Positions 25,433-34,076 of a stretch of DNA of 51,363 bases are shown here, piece by piece. The position numbers and the translations under genes were made by a program. Origin of the DNA: LSUCC0057 sp048549915 (lineage in GTDB: Bacteria > Pseudomonadota > Gammaproteobacteria > Pseudomonadales > Porticoccaceae). The stretch spans positions 1 to 51,363 of the forward strand of contig JBLYYE010000035.1 of assembly GCA_048549915.1 (NCBI GenBank), given 5' to 3'. Within the stretch, counting starts at the first letter, position 1, and the number at the start of each line of letters is the position of its first letter. The notes beneath the pieces are model-generated. The model was not told the DNA's origin. It saw only the letters and a list, made by a program, of their open reading frames with translations, and did no database searches.

Positions 25433-26332
25433 ATGACGGTACAGCAAAAAGCCCACTGGTGGCGTGAGCCACTTTTTCATTTCCTGCTAATCGGCGGGTT
25501 GTTTTTTGCTCTCTGCAGTTGGCTCGATGAGCGCAGTGGCGACCGCGAGGCAAACCGCGTTGTGGTCGATGAAGCGGCACTGGTGAGCTTTATGCAGTTT
25601 CGCGCCAAGCAGTTTGATCCGCCGCGCTTTATTGCACAGCTGGCGGCCATGGAGCCTGCTGCGCGGCGCAATTTAATCGACGATTATATTCGCGAGGAGG
25701 TGCTCTACCGCGAGGCATTGAAGCTGGGCATGGATCGCGAAGACTATATTATCCGCCGGCGAATGGTGCAAAAACTGGAATTTATCACCCGCGGCTTGAG
25801 CGAGTTCGAGCAGCCGCCAACTGAACAGCAGCTGCAGGCATTTTTTACTGAGCATCGCGAAGAGTACCGTCAGCCGGCCCAAATTAGCTTTACCCACCTC
25901 TTTTTTGATCGCGAGCGGCGCCTCGATGCGCGCGCTGATGCGCAAACGGAGTTAACCGTTGTGCGTGCAGAGCAGTTGCAGTTTGCCCAAGCACTGGGGC
26001 GCGGCGATCACTTTCCGTTCCACAAAAACTACATTGAAAAAAGCCAGCAGGTGATTGCCAGCCATTTTGGCAGTGCCGCTGCTAAGCAGCTGTTTGCCGT
26101 GCTGGATGACGGACAATGGCAGCCAGCAGAGTGGTTTGGACCGGTTGAATCGGCCTACGGCTGGCACCTGTTTTTAGTTGAACGTTACAGTCCCAGTCAG
26201 CTACCGAGCTTTAACGACGTCGTCGACAGCGTTGCGCTCGACTATCGCCGTGAAACGGAAGCAGCGCTGCAAAATCGCGCGATTGAAGCGATTGTCGATC
26301 AGTATGATGTGGTAGAGCGCTATGTGCCGTAG
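25433..26332 (+). CDS. Membrane-anchored parvulin-like peptidyl-prolyl isomerase
   Basis: A 299-residue protein with a single N-terminal membrane span (FHFLLIGGLFFALCSWL, about residues 14-31), a SurA/PpiD-like helical region with EEVLYREALKLGMDREDYIIRRR, and a C-terminal parvulin-type region that begins AQISFTHLFFD and ends in GPVESAYGWHLFLVERY. The rotamase core is shorter and less regular than in PpiC, so enzymatic activity is less certain than chaperone function. The domain should lie in the periplasm. It overlaps the HupE/UreJ-type gene by 11 bases, which points to coupled expression and perhaps a folding role for that protein. Confidence 0.82.
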   Translation: MTVQQKAHWWREPLFHFLLIGGLFFALCSWLDERSGDREANRVVVDEAALVSFMQFRAKQFDPPRFIAQLAAMEPAARRNLIDDYIREEVLYREALKLGMDREDYIIRRRMVQKLEFITRGLSEFEQPPTEQQLQAFFTEHREEYRQPAQISFTHLFFDRERRLDARADAQTELTVVRAEQLQFAQALGRGDHFPFHKNYIEKSQQVIASHFGSAAAKQLFAVLDDGQWQPAEWFGPVESAYGWHLFLVERYSPSQLPSFNDVVDSVALDYRRETEAALQNRAIEAIVDQYDVVERYVP

Positions 26333-27398
26333 TTTTGCCGTCTTCGCGCTGCTAGTGCTGGCGCTGGTGGGCCCGGTTAGCGCAGACGATGCGCGGCCGG
26401 TGCTGGTCAGCGTGGCTTCTATTGGTGTCAGTGAGGGCGGTGAGCCGAGCTACCAACTGCTGTTTAAAGTGCCCAATAGTGGCCGTTTGGCGCAACCGCC
26501 TGAACTGATCCTTCCCGCCTCGTGCCGTTGGCAGAGCGAGCGCAAAGAGTATCGCAGCGACAGTATTGTTCAGCGCGGTATTGTCACCTGTGCAGGCTCA
26601 CTGTTAGGGCAGACTTTGTCGCTCGATTATCCGCAGCCCAACCCGGGTTTATTTACGCTGTTTCGTTTGAGTGGTGAAAACGGCGAGGCATTAACTGCCG
26701 AGCTGCTGCGCCCAGACCAGCTCAGCTGGCAGCTCAGCGGTAGAGCGGTGCCGAGCAATGTCTTGCTCGATTACTTGATACTGGGTGTCGAGCATATCTG
26801 GAAGGGCATAGATCACTTGCTATTCGTCAGCTGCTTGGTGCTGTTGACGCTGCCCAACTGGCGGCGTCTATTGCTCACTATCACTGGTTTTACCGCAGCC
26901 CACTCGGTCACTTTGGCGCTGGCCGCTGTCGATTGGGTGCGCCTGCCGATTGCGCCTGTAGAGGCGGTGATTGCGCTCAGCGTGCTGTTTTTGGCGGTAG
27001 AGTTGGCGCGCGACCAGCGCGATTCGCTTACGTTTCGCCAGCCGCTGGTTGTGTCGGTCGCATTTGGACTGCTGCACGGCTTCGGCTTTGCAGCCGTACT
27101 GCAAGAGATAGGGCTGCCCGAACAGCAGTTTGTCACCGCGCTACTCGGTTTTAATGTCGGTGTCGAAGTGGGCCAGCTGCTGTTTATCGGTGCATTGATG
27201 GCCCTGTTTGCCCTATTGACTGGCGTTGCCACCCTTATTCGGCCAAGCCAATTTAGCGGCGGTGGCTGGCAAAAACTGACTGAGCCCCCGCAGGGGTGGG
27301 TTCGCAGTGGCGCCCTCTACGCAACCGGGGGTCTGGCTGCGCTTTGGGTGTTCGAGCGGGTGGCGCAGTTCCCCGGCTGGAATCTGCTGCTCGCTTAG
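26322..27398 (+). CDS. HupE/UreJ-family membrane protein (possible metal permease)
   Basis: A 358-residue protein: signal peptide (FAVFALLVLALVGPVSA), a periplasmic beta-rich domain of about 120 residues, then 6-7 membrane spans. The first spans carry GVEHIWKGIDHLLFV, the H-x5-DH pattern of HupE/UreJ proteins, plus FTAAHSVTLALA and LLHGFGFAAVL, which supply further His residues typical of nickel/cobalt permeases of this group. Known members serve hydrogenase or urease, but neither is in the window. The ATG at 26322 overlaps the preceding isomerase gene by 11 bases. A metal-uptake role is inferred from the family. Confidence 0.82.
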   Translation: MCRSFAVFALLVLALVGPVSADDARPVLVSVASIGVSEGGEPSYQLLFKVPNSGRLAQPPELILPASCRWQSERKEYRSDSIVQRGIVTCAGSLLGQTLSLDYPQPNPGLFTLFRLSGENGEALTAELLRPDQLSWQLSGRAVPSNVLLDYLILGVEHIWKGIDHLLFVSCLVLLTLPNWRRLLLTITGFTAAHSVTLALAAVDWVRLPIAPVEAVIALSVLFLAVELARDQRDSLTFRQPLVVSVAFGLLHGFGFAAVLQEIGLPEQQFVTALLGFNVGVEVGQLLFIGALMALFALLTGVATLIRPSQFSGGGWQKLTEPPQGWVRSGALYATGGLAALWVFERVAQFPGWNLLLA

Positions 27399-27401
27399 CG
27401 G

Positions 27402-27929
27402 TTATTCGCCGTCGCGCACCACCATGTTGGCTTTAAAATGGCGTCCGTTATCGGCGTAATGTTTGGCGGAGAGTGCTAAATAACCTATTTCTTTCTCGCT
27501 GAGCGGACGTTTCACCTTGGCTGGCGAGCCCATCACCAGCGACCCCTCTGGTATGACCATACCCTCTGGCACTAAGCTATTGGCGCCGATGACCGAGTTG
27601 GCGCCGATGACTGCCTTGTTGAGTACCACAGCATTGATGCCGATCAGTGCATTATCGCCGACCGTGCAGCCGTGCACAGTGGCTTGGTGGCCGACGGTAA
27701 CATTGTTGCCAATCACTGCGGGTGAGCCAAAGTCTGCATGAACAACTGCGCCATCTTGGATATTGCTGTTGGCGCCAATCGTGATCTTCTCGGAGTCGCC
27801 GCGCACTACCGCGTTGAACCAGACACTGGAGCCCGCTTTGAGGGTGACGGAGCCGACTACAGTGGCGTTACTGGCAACAAAGCTGTCGGGGTCCACTTGA
27901 GGGCGGCGTTCTGCGAGATCTGCGATCAT
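27402..27929 (-). CDS. Gamma-class carbonic anhydrase-like protein (YrdA/PaaY type)
   Basis: A 175-residue left-handed beta-helix protein with hexapeptide repeats (for example IGNNVTVGHQATVHG, IGINAVVLNKAVIGANSVIGANSLV). Conserved VVRGD and the three potential Zn/Fe ligands, one His in VVHADFG and two in VGHQATVHGC, match gamma-carbonic anhydrase-like proteins. Function in bacteria is often unproven; a thioesterase role was shown for PaaY. The ATG at 27929 follows AGGAT. It ends only 3 bases from the convergent HupE/UreJ gene, with no visible terminator between them. Confidence 0.9.
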   Translation of the reverse strand: MIADLAERRPQVDPDSFVASNATVVGSVTLKAGSSVWFNAVVRGDSEKITIGANSNIQDGAVVHADFGSPAVIGNNVTVGHQATVHGCTVGDNALIGINAVVLNKAVIGANSVIGANSLVPEGMVIPEGSLVMGSPAKVKRPLSEKEIGYLALSAKHYADNGRHFKANMVVRDGE

Positions 27930-28109
27930 AATTTAATCCTATTAGTAAACTGAAAATAACCATTGTGCAGAGTAACTAAATCATTGTGACAGGCAAGCAT
28001 TTACGATCTTTTTCTGCGGCCGCTGGGTCCGAGCCAGCTTCGCAGCGAGACTGTCGCGCGGCACAGCATCTGTTATCCTAACTGACAAAGAACTTAAAGG
28101 AATAAAGCT

Positions 28110-29171
28110 ATGGCAGTACACTTGCCGCGCCCTGAACTCGATTACCCGTTTGCCGAACCGCCCACAGCGGGCTCTTTTACTGAGGTGGCCAGAGGCATTT
28201 ACTGGGTTTATATGCCTATCCCCGGCGGAATCGACCATATCAATTTGTGGCTGCTTGAGGATGACGACGGCTGGTACGTCATCGATACCGGTATGGCCAC
28301 CGATAAAGGTATGGAGGTATGGCGCTCGGTGTGGCGGCTAGCCAGCGATATGATTGGTGCCGAAAAACCCGTAAAGGGTGTTATTTGTACCCATCTGCAC
28401 CCAGACCATGTCGGCTTGGCCGGTTGGATTTGTGAACGCAGTGGCGCGCAGTTCTACATGTCGCGCAGCGAGTATTTTATGTGCCAGACGTTGGTCGCCG
28501 ACTCGATGCGCAGCGCACCACAAGAGGCGCTCGACTTCTATCGCAGTATGGGTTGTAACGAAGACCAAATTGACTACTACCGCGGCCGTTTTGGTGGTTT
28601 TAAGCAGCTTATTCGCAGTTTGCCGCGAGTCTTTAACCGTCTTCATGAAGACGATGTGCTCACTATAGGTGGACGCGGCTGGCGTGTAGTTATTGGTGAA
28701 GGGCACTCGCCAGAGCATGTCTGTCTTTACTGTGAAGAGGACAAGCTGATAATTTCAGGCGACCAGCTGCTGCCCACGATTAGCTCCATCGTCGGTGTGT
28801 GGCCGCTCGAGCCCAAAGAGAATCCGCTCAAACGCTGGTTGGCCTCCTGCGCCAAATTGCGCGATTTGTTGCCTGCCGACGTGTTGGTGCTGCCTTCTCA
28901 CGGCTTGCCGTTTAGGGGTGCCAAGCAGCGCCTGCAACATCTTATTGATGAGCACCATGCAGCCCTTGAGGTGATTGCTGAGCGGGCAGCCGAGCGTCCG
29001 CTGCGCTGTATGGATCTCTTTGATATTCTATTTAAAAGTGAAATTGGCAATCACAACCTGATCATGGCCCTCAGCGAGAGCCAGGCCAACATGAACTATC
29101 TAGTCGCCGCGGGCGTGTTGTTGGTGGAGACCGATCAGCACGGTGTAAATTGGTATCGAAACAAGCAATAA
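28110..29171 (+). CDS. Metallo-beta-lactamase-fold hydrolase
   Basis: A 353-residue MBL-fold protein. The metal ligands are visible: THLHPDHVG (HxHxDH), GEGHSPEHVCLY, SGDQLLP and PSHGLPF. The extra C-terminal winged-helix-like part (ALEVIAERAAERPLRCMDLF through VNWYRNKQ) resembles LACTB2-like members, which hydrolyse RNA, thioesters or lactones. It starts at ATG 28110 after AAAGGA, with 180 bases to the divergent carbonic anhydrase gene. trmH follows 3 bases later, so both are probably one transcript; an RNA-related role would fit but is not shown. Confidence 0.87.
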   Translation: MAVHLPRPELDYPFAEPPTAGSFTEVARGIYWVYMPIPGGIDHINLWLLEDDDGWYVIDTGMATDKGMEVWRSVWRLASDMIGAEKPVKGVICTHLHPDHVGLAGWICERSGAQFYMSRSEYFMCQTLVADSMRSAPQEALDFYRSMGCNEDQIDYYRGRFGGFKQLIRSLPRVFNRLHEDDVLTIGGRGWRVVIGEGHSPEHVCLYCEEDKLIISGDQLLPTISSIVGVWPLEPKENPLKRWLASCAKLRDLLPADVLVLPSHGLPFRGAKQRLQHLIDEHHAALEVIAERAAERPLRCMDLFDILFKSEIGNHNLIMALSESQANMNYLVAAGVLLVETDQHGVNWYRNKQ

Positions 29172-29174
29172 ATT

Positions 29175-29891
29175 ATGACCCCAGAACGTTTCCAGCGCGT
29201 CGTCGCTGTGCTCAATGCGCGTCAGCGCGATCTTACTGTAGTCGCCGACCAGGTTCACAAAGGTCAAAACCTTTCGGCGATTACTCGCACTTGCGATGCC
29301 GTGGGTGTGGGGTTAGTGCACTCGGTGTACCCCGAGGGGGGTTATCGCGCTCACAAGGGAACCACCATGGGTGCTCACAAATGGGTCAAAACCCAAGTCC
29401 ACCGCACCATTGAAGCGCCCCTGCAGCAGTGTCGAGATGCGGGTATGCAGATAGTTGCAGCAGATCTGCGCGAGGATGCCGTCGATTACCAAGAGATCGA
29501 CTACACTCGCCCGACAGCCTTGGTGATGGGCAATGAAAAGGCGGGTGTCAGTGTAGCGGCACACCCCTATATTGATAAGCGCATTACCATACCGATGATG
29601 GGCATGGTGGAATCTTTTAATGTCTCGGTAGCGGCGGCGATTATTCTTTCTGAGGCGCGCCGGCAGCGGCTAGCGGCAGGCAGTTACTCGCGGCCCCCAG
29701 CGTACGATGATCTCTACCAAACCACGTTATTTGAATGGCTGCATCCGGTGCTGGCGCGTTTTTGTCAGGAGAAAAAACTCCCTTATCCACCGTTAGATGA
29801 AGAGGGCGAAGTGGCCGATCGCGGCTGGCATTTGCGTTTTAAACCGACAGCGGCGCAGCGGGCACGCGCTGCTCGCGCAAAAGTCCAATAA
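29175..29891 (+). CDS. trmH: tRNA (guanosine-18-2'-O)-methyltransferase
   Basis: A 238-residue SpoU-family methyltransferase with the TrmH start MTPERFQRVVAVLNARQRDL, QVHKGQNLSAITRTCDAVGV (motif 1 with catalytic Arg and Asn), LVMGNEKAGVS (motif 2) and IPMMGMVESFNVSVAAAI (motif 3, SAM knot). It methylates the ribose of G18 in tRNA. E. coli TrmH is 229 residues, so length is normal. Its last 53 bases overlap the end of the convergent LysR gene. The ATG lies 3 bases after the MBL-fold gene. Confidence 0.93.
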   Translation: MTPERFQRVVAVLNARQRDLTVVADQVHKGQNLSAITRTCDAVGVGLVHSVYPEGGYRAHKGTTMGAHKWVKTQVHRTIEAPLQQCRDAGMQIVAADLREDAVDYQEIDYTRPTALVMGNEKAGVSVAAHPYIDKRITIPMMGMVESFNVSVAAAIILSEARRQRLAAGSYSRPPAYDDLYQTTLFEWLHPVLARFCQEKKLPYPPLDEEGEVADRGWHLRFKPTAAQRARAARAKVQ

Positions 29892-30729
29892 ACTGTTCGG
29901 CGGCATTGGAGAGTGTGCGATTGGTGAGGTGCAGATAACCCAGTTGGCGCACAATCGGTGGGCAGGCCACCTTGAGTCGGTAGAGATCACTGCAGAGTGT
30001 CTCCGGCAGCAGGCTCCAGCCCATACCGATAGCCACCATCGTTTTAATTGTCTCCAGATAGTTGGTTGAGATAGCCGACTGCAGTGGCAACTGCTCGGCG
30101 CTAAACACTTCGCGCACCAGTGCGCTGGTGTTGGTGGCTGAGCCCGGCAAAATCAGCGGTTGTTCAGCCAGCCTTGCCAACTCTAACGTGTCGCCTTGTG
30201 CCAGCGAGTGATCTGCTGCACAGACAAAGTGCAAAGGATCGGCCCAGATTGGCTGTTGCTTAATTCGGGCTTGTTGGTGTTTGGCCAATGTCACGACGGC
30301 CAGTTCGACATCGCCGCGCAGCACGCGAGCGTAAGCCTGTTCTGAGTCCATAAATTCAACGGCAAGTTTCACTTCAGGGTAGAGGCGTCCGTACTCCTGT
30401 AGTACCGCGGGCAGTCGGTGTAAGCCTAAATGGTGGCTTATAGCAATGCTGAGTTGGCCGCTGACTGCACCGGAGAGATCACTGACTGCCTGTTGAGCGT
30501 CGCGGTAACTTTGTAAAATACTCGCGGCGTGCGGCTGTAACGCCTTGCCAGCTTCAGTGAGGATAACTCGGCGCCCAATGCGATCAAACAGCGCTGCGCC
30601 GAGCTGCTCTTCGAGTAGAGCAATGCGCTTGCTGACCGCCGACTGAGTCAGGTGAAGCTGCTCTGCCGCCAGTGAAAACGAGCTTTCGCGCGCCACCACT
30701 AAAAAAGCGCTCAAGTTGGCATCGTGCAT
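29839..30729 (-). CDS. LysR-family transcriptional regulator
   Basis: A 296-residue LysR protein: an N-terminal winged helix-turn-helix (about residues 1-60, NLSAFLVVARESSFSLAAEQLHLTQSAVSKRIALLEEQLG) and an effector-binding domain with two alpha/beta lobes. It is divergent from leuC with 126 bases between, the arrangement of a LysR activator with its target; regulation of leuCDB by the leucine precursor is an inference. It overlaps the end of trmH by 53 bases. The ATG at 30729 gives the normal family N-terminus. Confidence 0.9.
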   Translation of the reverse strand: MHDANLSAFLVVARESSFSLAAEQLHLTQSAVSKRIALLEEQLGAALFDRIGRRVILTEAGKALQPHAASILQSYRDAQQAVSDLSGAVSGQLSIAISHHLGLHRLPAVLQEYGRLYPEVKLAVEFMDSEQAYARVLRGDVELAVVTLAKHQQARIKQQPIWADPLHFVCAADHSLAQGDTLELARLAEQPLILPGSATNTSALVREVFSAEQLPLQSAISTNYLETIKTMVAIGMGWSLLPETLCSDLYRLKVACPPIVRQLGYLHLTNRTLSNAAEQFIGLLREQRVPAAPLSV

Positions 30730-30816
30730 AGCGGTTGTCCTGTGAATTTTTATATATTCTATACTGGAATCGATTAAATAAAAAATATGAATTTATTTCA
30801 TTCATTCTTCAACCTA

Positions 30817-30830
30817 CAATGAATTCATTG
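30817..30830. promoter_or_regulatory. 14-bp perfect palindrome upstream of leuC, possible LysR operator
   Basis: CAATGAATTCATTG is a perfect palindrome 25 bases before the leuC ATG, inside the AT-rich 126-base region between the divergent LysR gene and leuC. It includes T-rich and A-rich halves as in LysR boxes, although the spacing is not the classical T-N11-A. The leuC ribosome site GGGAG follows at 30844-30848. Confidence 0.45.
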
Positions 30831-30855
30831 ATGCACGCATAGATGGGAGTAATTT

Positions 30856-32286
30856 ATGGCTGGAATGACCCTTTACGACAAGTTGTGGCAGAGCCACTTG
30901 GTTGAGACCCGCGACGACGGCTCGGCGCTGGTTTATATCGATAGGCATATTCTTCACGAGGTGACCTCGCCGCAAGCCTTTGAGGGGCTGCGCTTGGCTG
31001 GTCGCAAACCTTGGCGTTTAGATACTAATATTGCCACGCCAGACCACAATATCTCTACAGATCGCGCTGAGCGCGAAGCCGGTGTTGAGGGCATTCCCGA
31101 TAAAACCTCGCGTCTGCAAGTTAAAACGCTCGACGACAACTGCGATCACTTTGGTATTGTCGAGTACAAAATGAATGAGCTCGGCCAAGGTATTGTCCAT
31201 GTCATGGGCCCCGAGATGGGCGTCACCATGCCCGGGATGACTGTGGTCTGCGGTGATTCGCACACCGCTACCCACGGTGCGCTGGCGTGTTTGGCACACG
31301 GCATTGGCACCTCTGAGGTTGAGCATGTTTTGGCCACGCAGTGCTTGGTCAGTAAAAAAATGAAAAATATGCGCATCACGGTAGATGGCGAACTCGGTTT
31401 TGGTGTGACGCCCAAAGATGTCGTGCTGGCGATTATCGGCGAGATTGGCACGGCGGGTGGCACTGGCTACGCGATTGAATTTGCCGGCCAAGTGTTCCGC
31501 GATATGAGTATTGAAGGACGTATGACTGTCTGCAATATGGCCATTGAAGCGGGTGCTCGAGTCGGCGTTGTCGGCGTCGATCAGACCACTATTGATTATG
31601 TTGAAGGCCGTCAATTTGTTCCCTCAGGTGAGCAGTGGGTCGCGGCGGTCGACTACTGGCGCACGCTGGTTTCAGACAGCGATGCGGTGTTTGATGCCGA
31701 GGTGGTGCTCGATGGCAGCGCTATTGCGCCGCAGGTGACTTGGGGCAACTCGCCAGAGATGGTGGCGCCAGTGACCGGCTCTATCCCGCGCATCGAGGAG
31801 CAGCAGGGTGAAGAGCAGCGCGCAGCCGTGGCGCGCGCACTTGAATATATGGGCCTTGAGGGCGGTGCCGCGATCACAGATATCCCCGTCGATCGAGTAT
31901 TTATCGGCTCTTGCACCAACTCTCGGATTGAAGATATGCGCGCCGCCGCCGCTGTTGCCAAAGGGCGCAGCGTCGCCGCTTCGGTCAAGCAGGTGTTGGT
32001 GGTGCCCGGCTCGCAAATGGTTAAGCAGCAAGCTGAAGCAGAGGGGTTGGATGAAATATTCCGCGCTGCGGGCATGCAGTGGCGCGAGCCCGGCTGTTCC
32101 ATGTGCTTGGCCATGAACAACGACAAACTGGGGGCGGGCGAGCACTGTGCATCAACCTCTAACCGCAATTTTGAAGGGCGCCAAGGCAATGGTGGCCGCA
32201 CTCACCTGCTCAGTCCGGCTATGGCGGCTGCAGCGGCAGTCGCCGGCCATATTGTCGATGTTCGCAGTATGATAGAGGAGCGTTGA
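30856..32286 (+). CDS. leuC: 3-isopropylmalate dehydratase large subunit
   Basis: A 476-residue aconitase-family protein. The 4Fe-4S ligands appear in FIGSCTNSRIEDMR and EPGCSMCLAMN, and CGDSHTATHGA holds family-conserved residues. It isomerises 2-isopropylmalate to 3-isopropylmalate with LeuD in leucine synthesis. The ATG at 30856 follows GGGAG. leuD starts one base after its stop, so the subunits are co-translated. Length agrees with E. coli LeuC (466). Confidence 0.97.
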   Translation: MAGMTLYDKLWQSHLVETRDDGSALVYIDRHILHEVTSPQAFEGLRLAGRKPWRLDTNIATPDHNISTDRAEREAGVEGIPDKTSRLQVKTLDDNCDHFGIVEYKMNELGQGIVHVMGPEMGVTMPGMTVVCGDSHTATHGALACLAHGIGTSEVEHVLATQCLVSKKMKNMRITVDGELGFGVTPKDVVLAIIGEIGTAGGTGYAIEFAGQVFRDMSIEGRMTVCNMAIEAGARVGVVGVDQTTIDYVEGRQFVPSGEQWVAAVDYWRTLVSDSDAVFDAEVVLDGSAIAPQVTWGNSPEMVAPVTGSIPRIEEQQGEEQRAAVARALEYMGLEGGAAITDIPVDRVFIGSCTNSRIEDMRAAAAVAKGRSVAASVKQVLVVPGSQMVKQQAEAEGLDEIFRAAGMQWREPGCSMCLAMNNDKLGAGEHCASTSNRNFEGRQGNGGRTHLLSPAMAAAAAVAGHIVDVRSMIEER

Positions 32287-32287
32287 G

Positions 32288-32938
32288 ATGAATCCATTTA
32301 CCCAGCACACTGGTTTGGCGGCGCCGATGGATCGCGCCAATGTCGATACCGATATGATTATCCCCAAGCAATTTTTGAAGTCGATCCGTCGCAGCGGTTT
32401 TGGTCCCAACCTGTTTGACGAGCTGCGCTATCTCGATGTCGGCGAGCCAGACAGCGATAACTCCGGGCGTCCGTTAAACAGCAACTTTGTTCTCAATCAG
32501 CCGCGTTATGCCGGAGCCACTGTGCTATTGGCACGCAAGAACTTTGGTTGCGGTTCCAGCCGCGAGCACGCCCCGTGGGCGCTGGAGGACTTTGGTTTTC
32601 GCACCATTATCGCCCCTAGTTATGCCGATATTTTCTACAACAACTGTTTTAAAAACGGTCTGCTGCCAGTGGTGCTGAGTGAAAGCGAAGTTGATCAGCT
32701 GTTCGCGGTAGTGGCTGCCCATGAGGGTCAGCAGATCACAGTCGATCTGCCGACGCAGACGGTTGCTGCGGGTGACCTGCAATTCAGTTTTGAAATCGAT
32801 GCCTTTCGCAAAGAGTGCCTGCTCAAAGGGCTCGACGAAATTGGCTTAACGCTGCAATCCAGCGCTGCCATAAAAACTTACGAGGCACAGCGTGCCGCGC
32901 AACACCCCTGGGTGTTTGGCGCTATTAAACGAGCTTGA
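32288..32938 (+). CDS. leuD: 3-isopropylmalate dehydratase small subunit
   Basis: A 216-residue swivelling-domain protein with VDTDMIIPKQFLKSIRRSGFG and the conserved NFGCGSSREHAPWAL, matching E. coli LeuD (201). It completes the LeuCD isomerase. The gene is 1 base after leuC and 9 bases before leuB. Confidence 0.97.
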   Translation: MNPFTQHTGLAAPMDRANVDTDMIIPKQFLKSIRRSGFGPNLFDELRYLDVGEPDSDNSGRPLNSNFVLNQPRYAGATVLLARKNFGCGSSREHAPWALEDFGFRTIIAPSYADIFYNNCFKNGLLPVVLSESEVDQLFAVVAAHEGQQITVDLPTQTVAAGDLQFSFEIDAFRKECLLKGLDEIGLTLQSSAAIKTYEAQRAAQHPWVFGAIKRA

Positions 32939-32947
32939 GGAAGAGCA

Positions 32948-34042
32948 ATGAGTAAAGTTTTAATTCTGCCCGGTGATCACATCGGACAAGAGATCACCCC
33001 GCAAGCAGTGCGGGTCTTAGAGGCGGTAAATAGCCACTTTCAGCTCGGCATTGAGCTCAGTCACGGCTTGCTCGGCGGCACCGCCTATGAGCACAGCGGT
33101 GACCCGTGTCCGGCCGCGACACTCGAGCAGGCGCGTGACAGCAATGCTATCTTGCTCGGCGCCGTCGGCGGGCCAGAGTGGGACCAGTTGGATCGTCCGC
33201 TGCGCCCAGAGCAGGGTCTGTTGCGTATTCGCAAAGAGCTACAACTATTTGCCAACTTCCGTCCAGCGATTATGTACCCGCAGCTGGCACACGCCTCATC
33301 ACTGAAGTCGGAGTTTGTCTCTGGCCTGGATATTCTTATAGTTCGCGAACTGGTCGGCGGTATCTATTTTGGCCAGCCGCGCGGTTTTCGCGAGTTAGAC
33401 AGCGGTGAGCGCGAAGGTTACAACACCTATAAATACAGCGAGAGCGAAATCCGCCGCATCGGCCGAGTCGCCTTCGAAGCTGCACAGCGTCGCGGCAAAC
33501 GTCTCTGTTCGGTCGACAAAGCCAACGTGTTGGAAGCGACCATGCTGTGGCGTGAAATTATGAACGAACTGTCTGCCGACTACCCGGATGTGGAGTTGAC
33601 TCACATGTACGTCGACAACGCAGCCATGCAGCTGGTGATGCGCCCCAAGCAGTTTGATGTGATTGTCACCGGTAATATGTTTGGCGATATCCTCTCTGAC
33701 ATTGGTTCCATGTTGACTGGCTCTATCGGCATGTTGCCGTCGGCTTCGCTGGACAAAAATAACGCAGGTATGTACGAGCCGTGTCACGGGTCAGCCCCCG
33801 ATATCAGTGGTCAAGATAAAGCCAACCCGTTGGCGACCATTCTTTCGGTTGCTATGATGTTGCGTTATTCACTCAACGCCCCGCAAGCTGCTGAGGTTAT
33901 TGAGCAAGCCGTTGGTGTTGTGCTGGACAGCGGCCTGCGCACCGGTGATATTTTCACTGCAGGTGATCAGTTGGTCGGCACCCAAGCTATGGGTGATGCG
34001 GTGATGGATGCACTCCAAGGGCTTCTGCGCGAGCAGGGTTAA
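32948..34042 (+). CDS. leuB: 3-isopropylmalate dehydrogenase
   Basis: A 364-residue isocitrate/isopropylmalate dehydrogenase. It has GDHIGQEI near the start, VRELVGGIYFGQPRG (substrate loop), KANVLEATMLWR, YVDNAAMQL and IVTGNMFGDILSDIGSMLTGSIGMLPSASL (metal and cofactor). It oxidises and decarboxylates 3-isopropylmalate with NAD+. The ATG at 32948 follows GAGGAAGAG. leuA is not nearby. Confidence 0.97.
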   Translation: MSKVLILPGDHIGQEITPQAVRVLEAVNSHFQLGIELSHGLLGGTAYEHSGDPCPAATLEQARDSNAILLGAVGGPEWDQLDRPLRPEQGLLRIRKELQLFANFRPAIMYPQLAHASSLKSEFVSGLDILIVRELVGGIYFGQPRGFRELDSGEREGYNTYKYSESEIRRIGRVAFEAAQRRGKRLCSVDKANVLEATMLWREIMNELSADYPDVELTHMYVDNAAMQLVMRPKQFDVIVTGNMFGDILSDIGSMLTGSIGMLPSASLDKNNAGMYEPCHGSAPDISGQDKANPLATILSVAMMLRYSLNAPQAAEVIEQAVGVVLDSGLRTGDIFTAGDQLVGTQAMGDAVMDALQGLLREQG

Positions 34043-34076
34043 GCACTCTTAAAAACACACTTTAGTGAGAGATACG

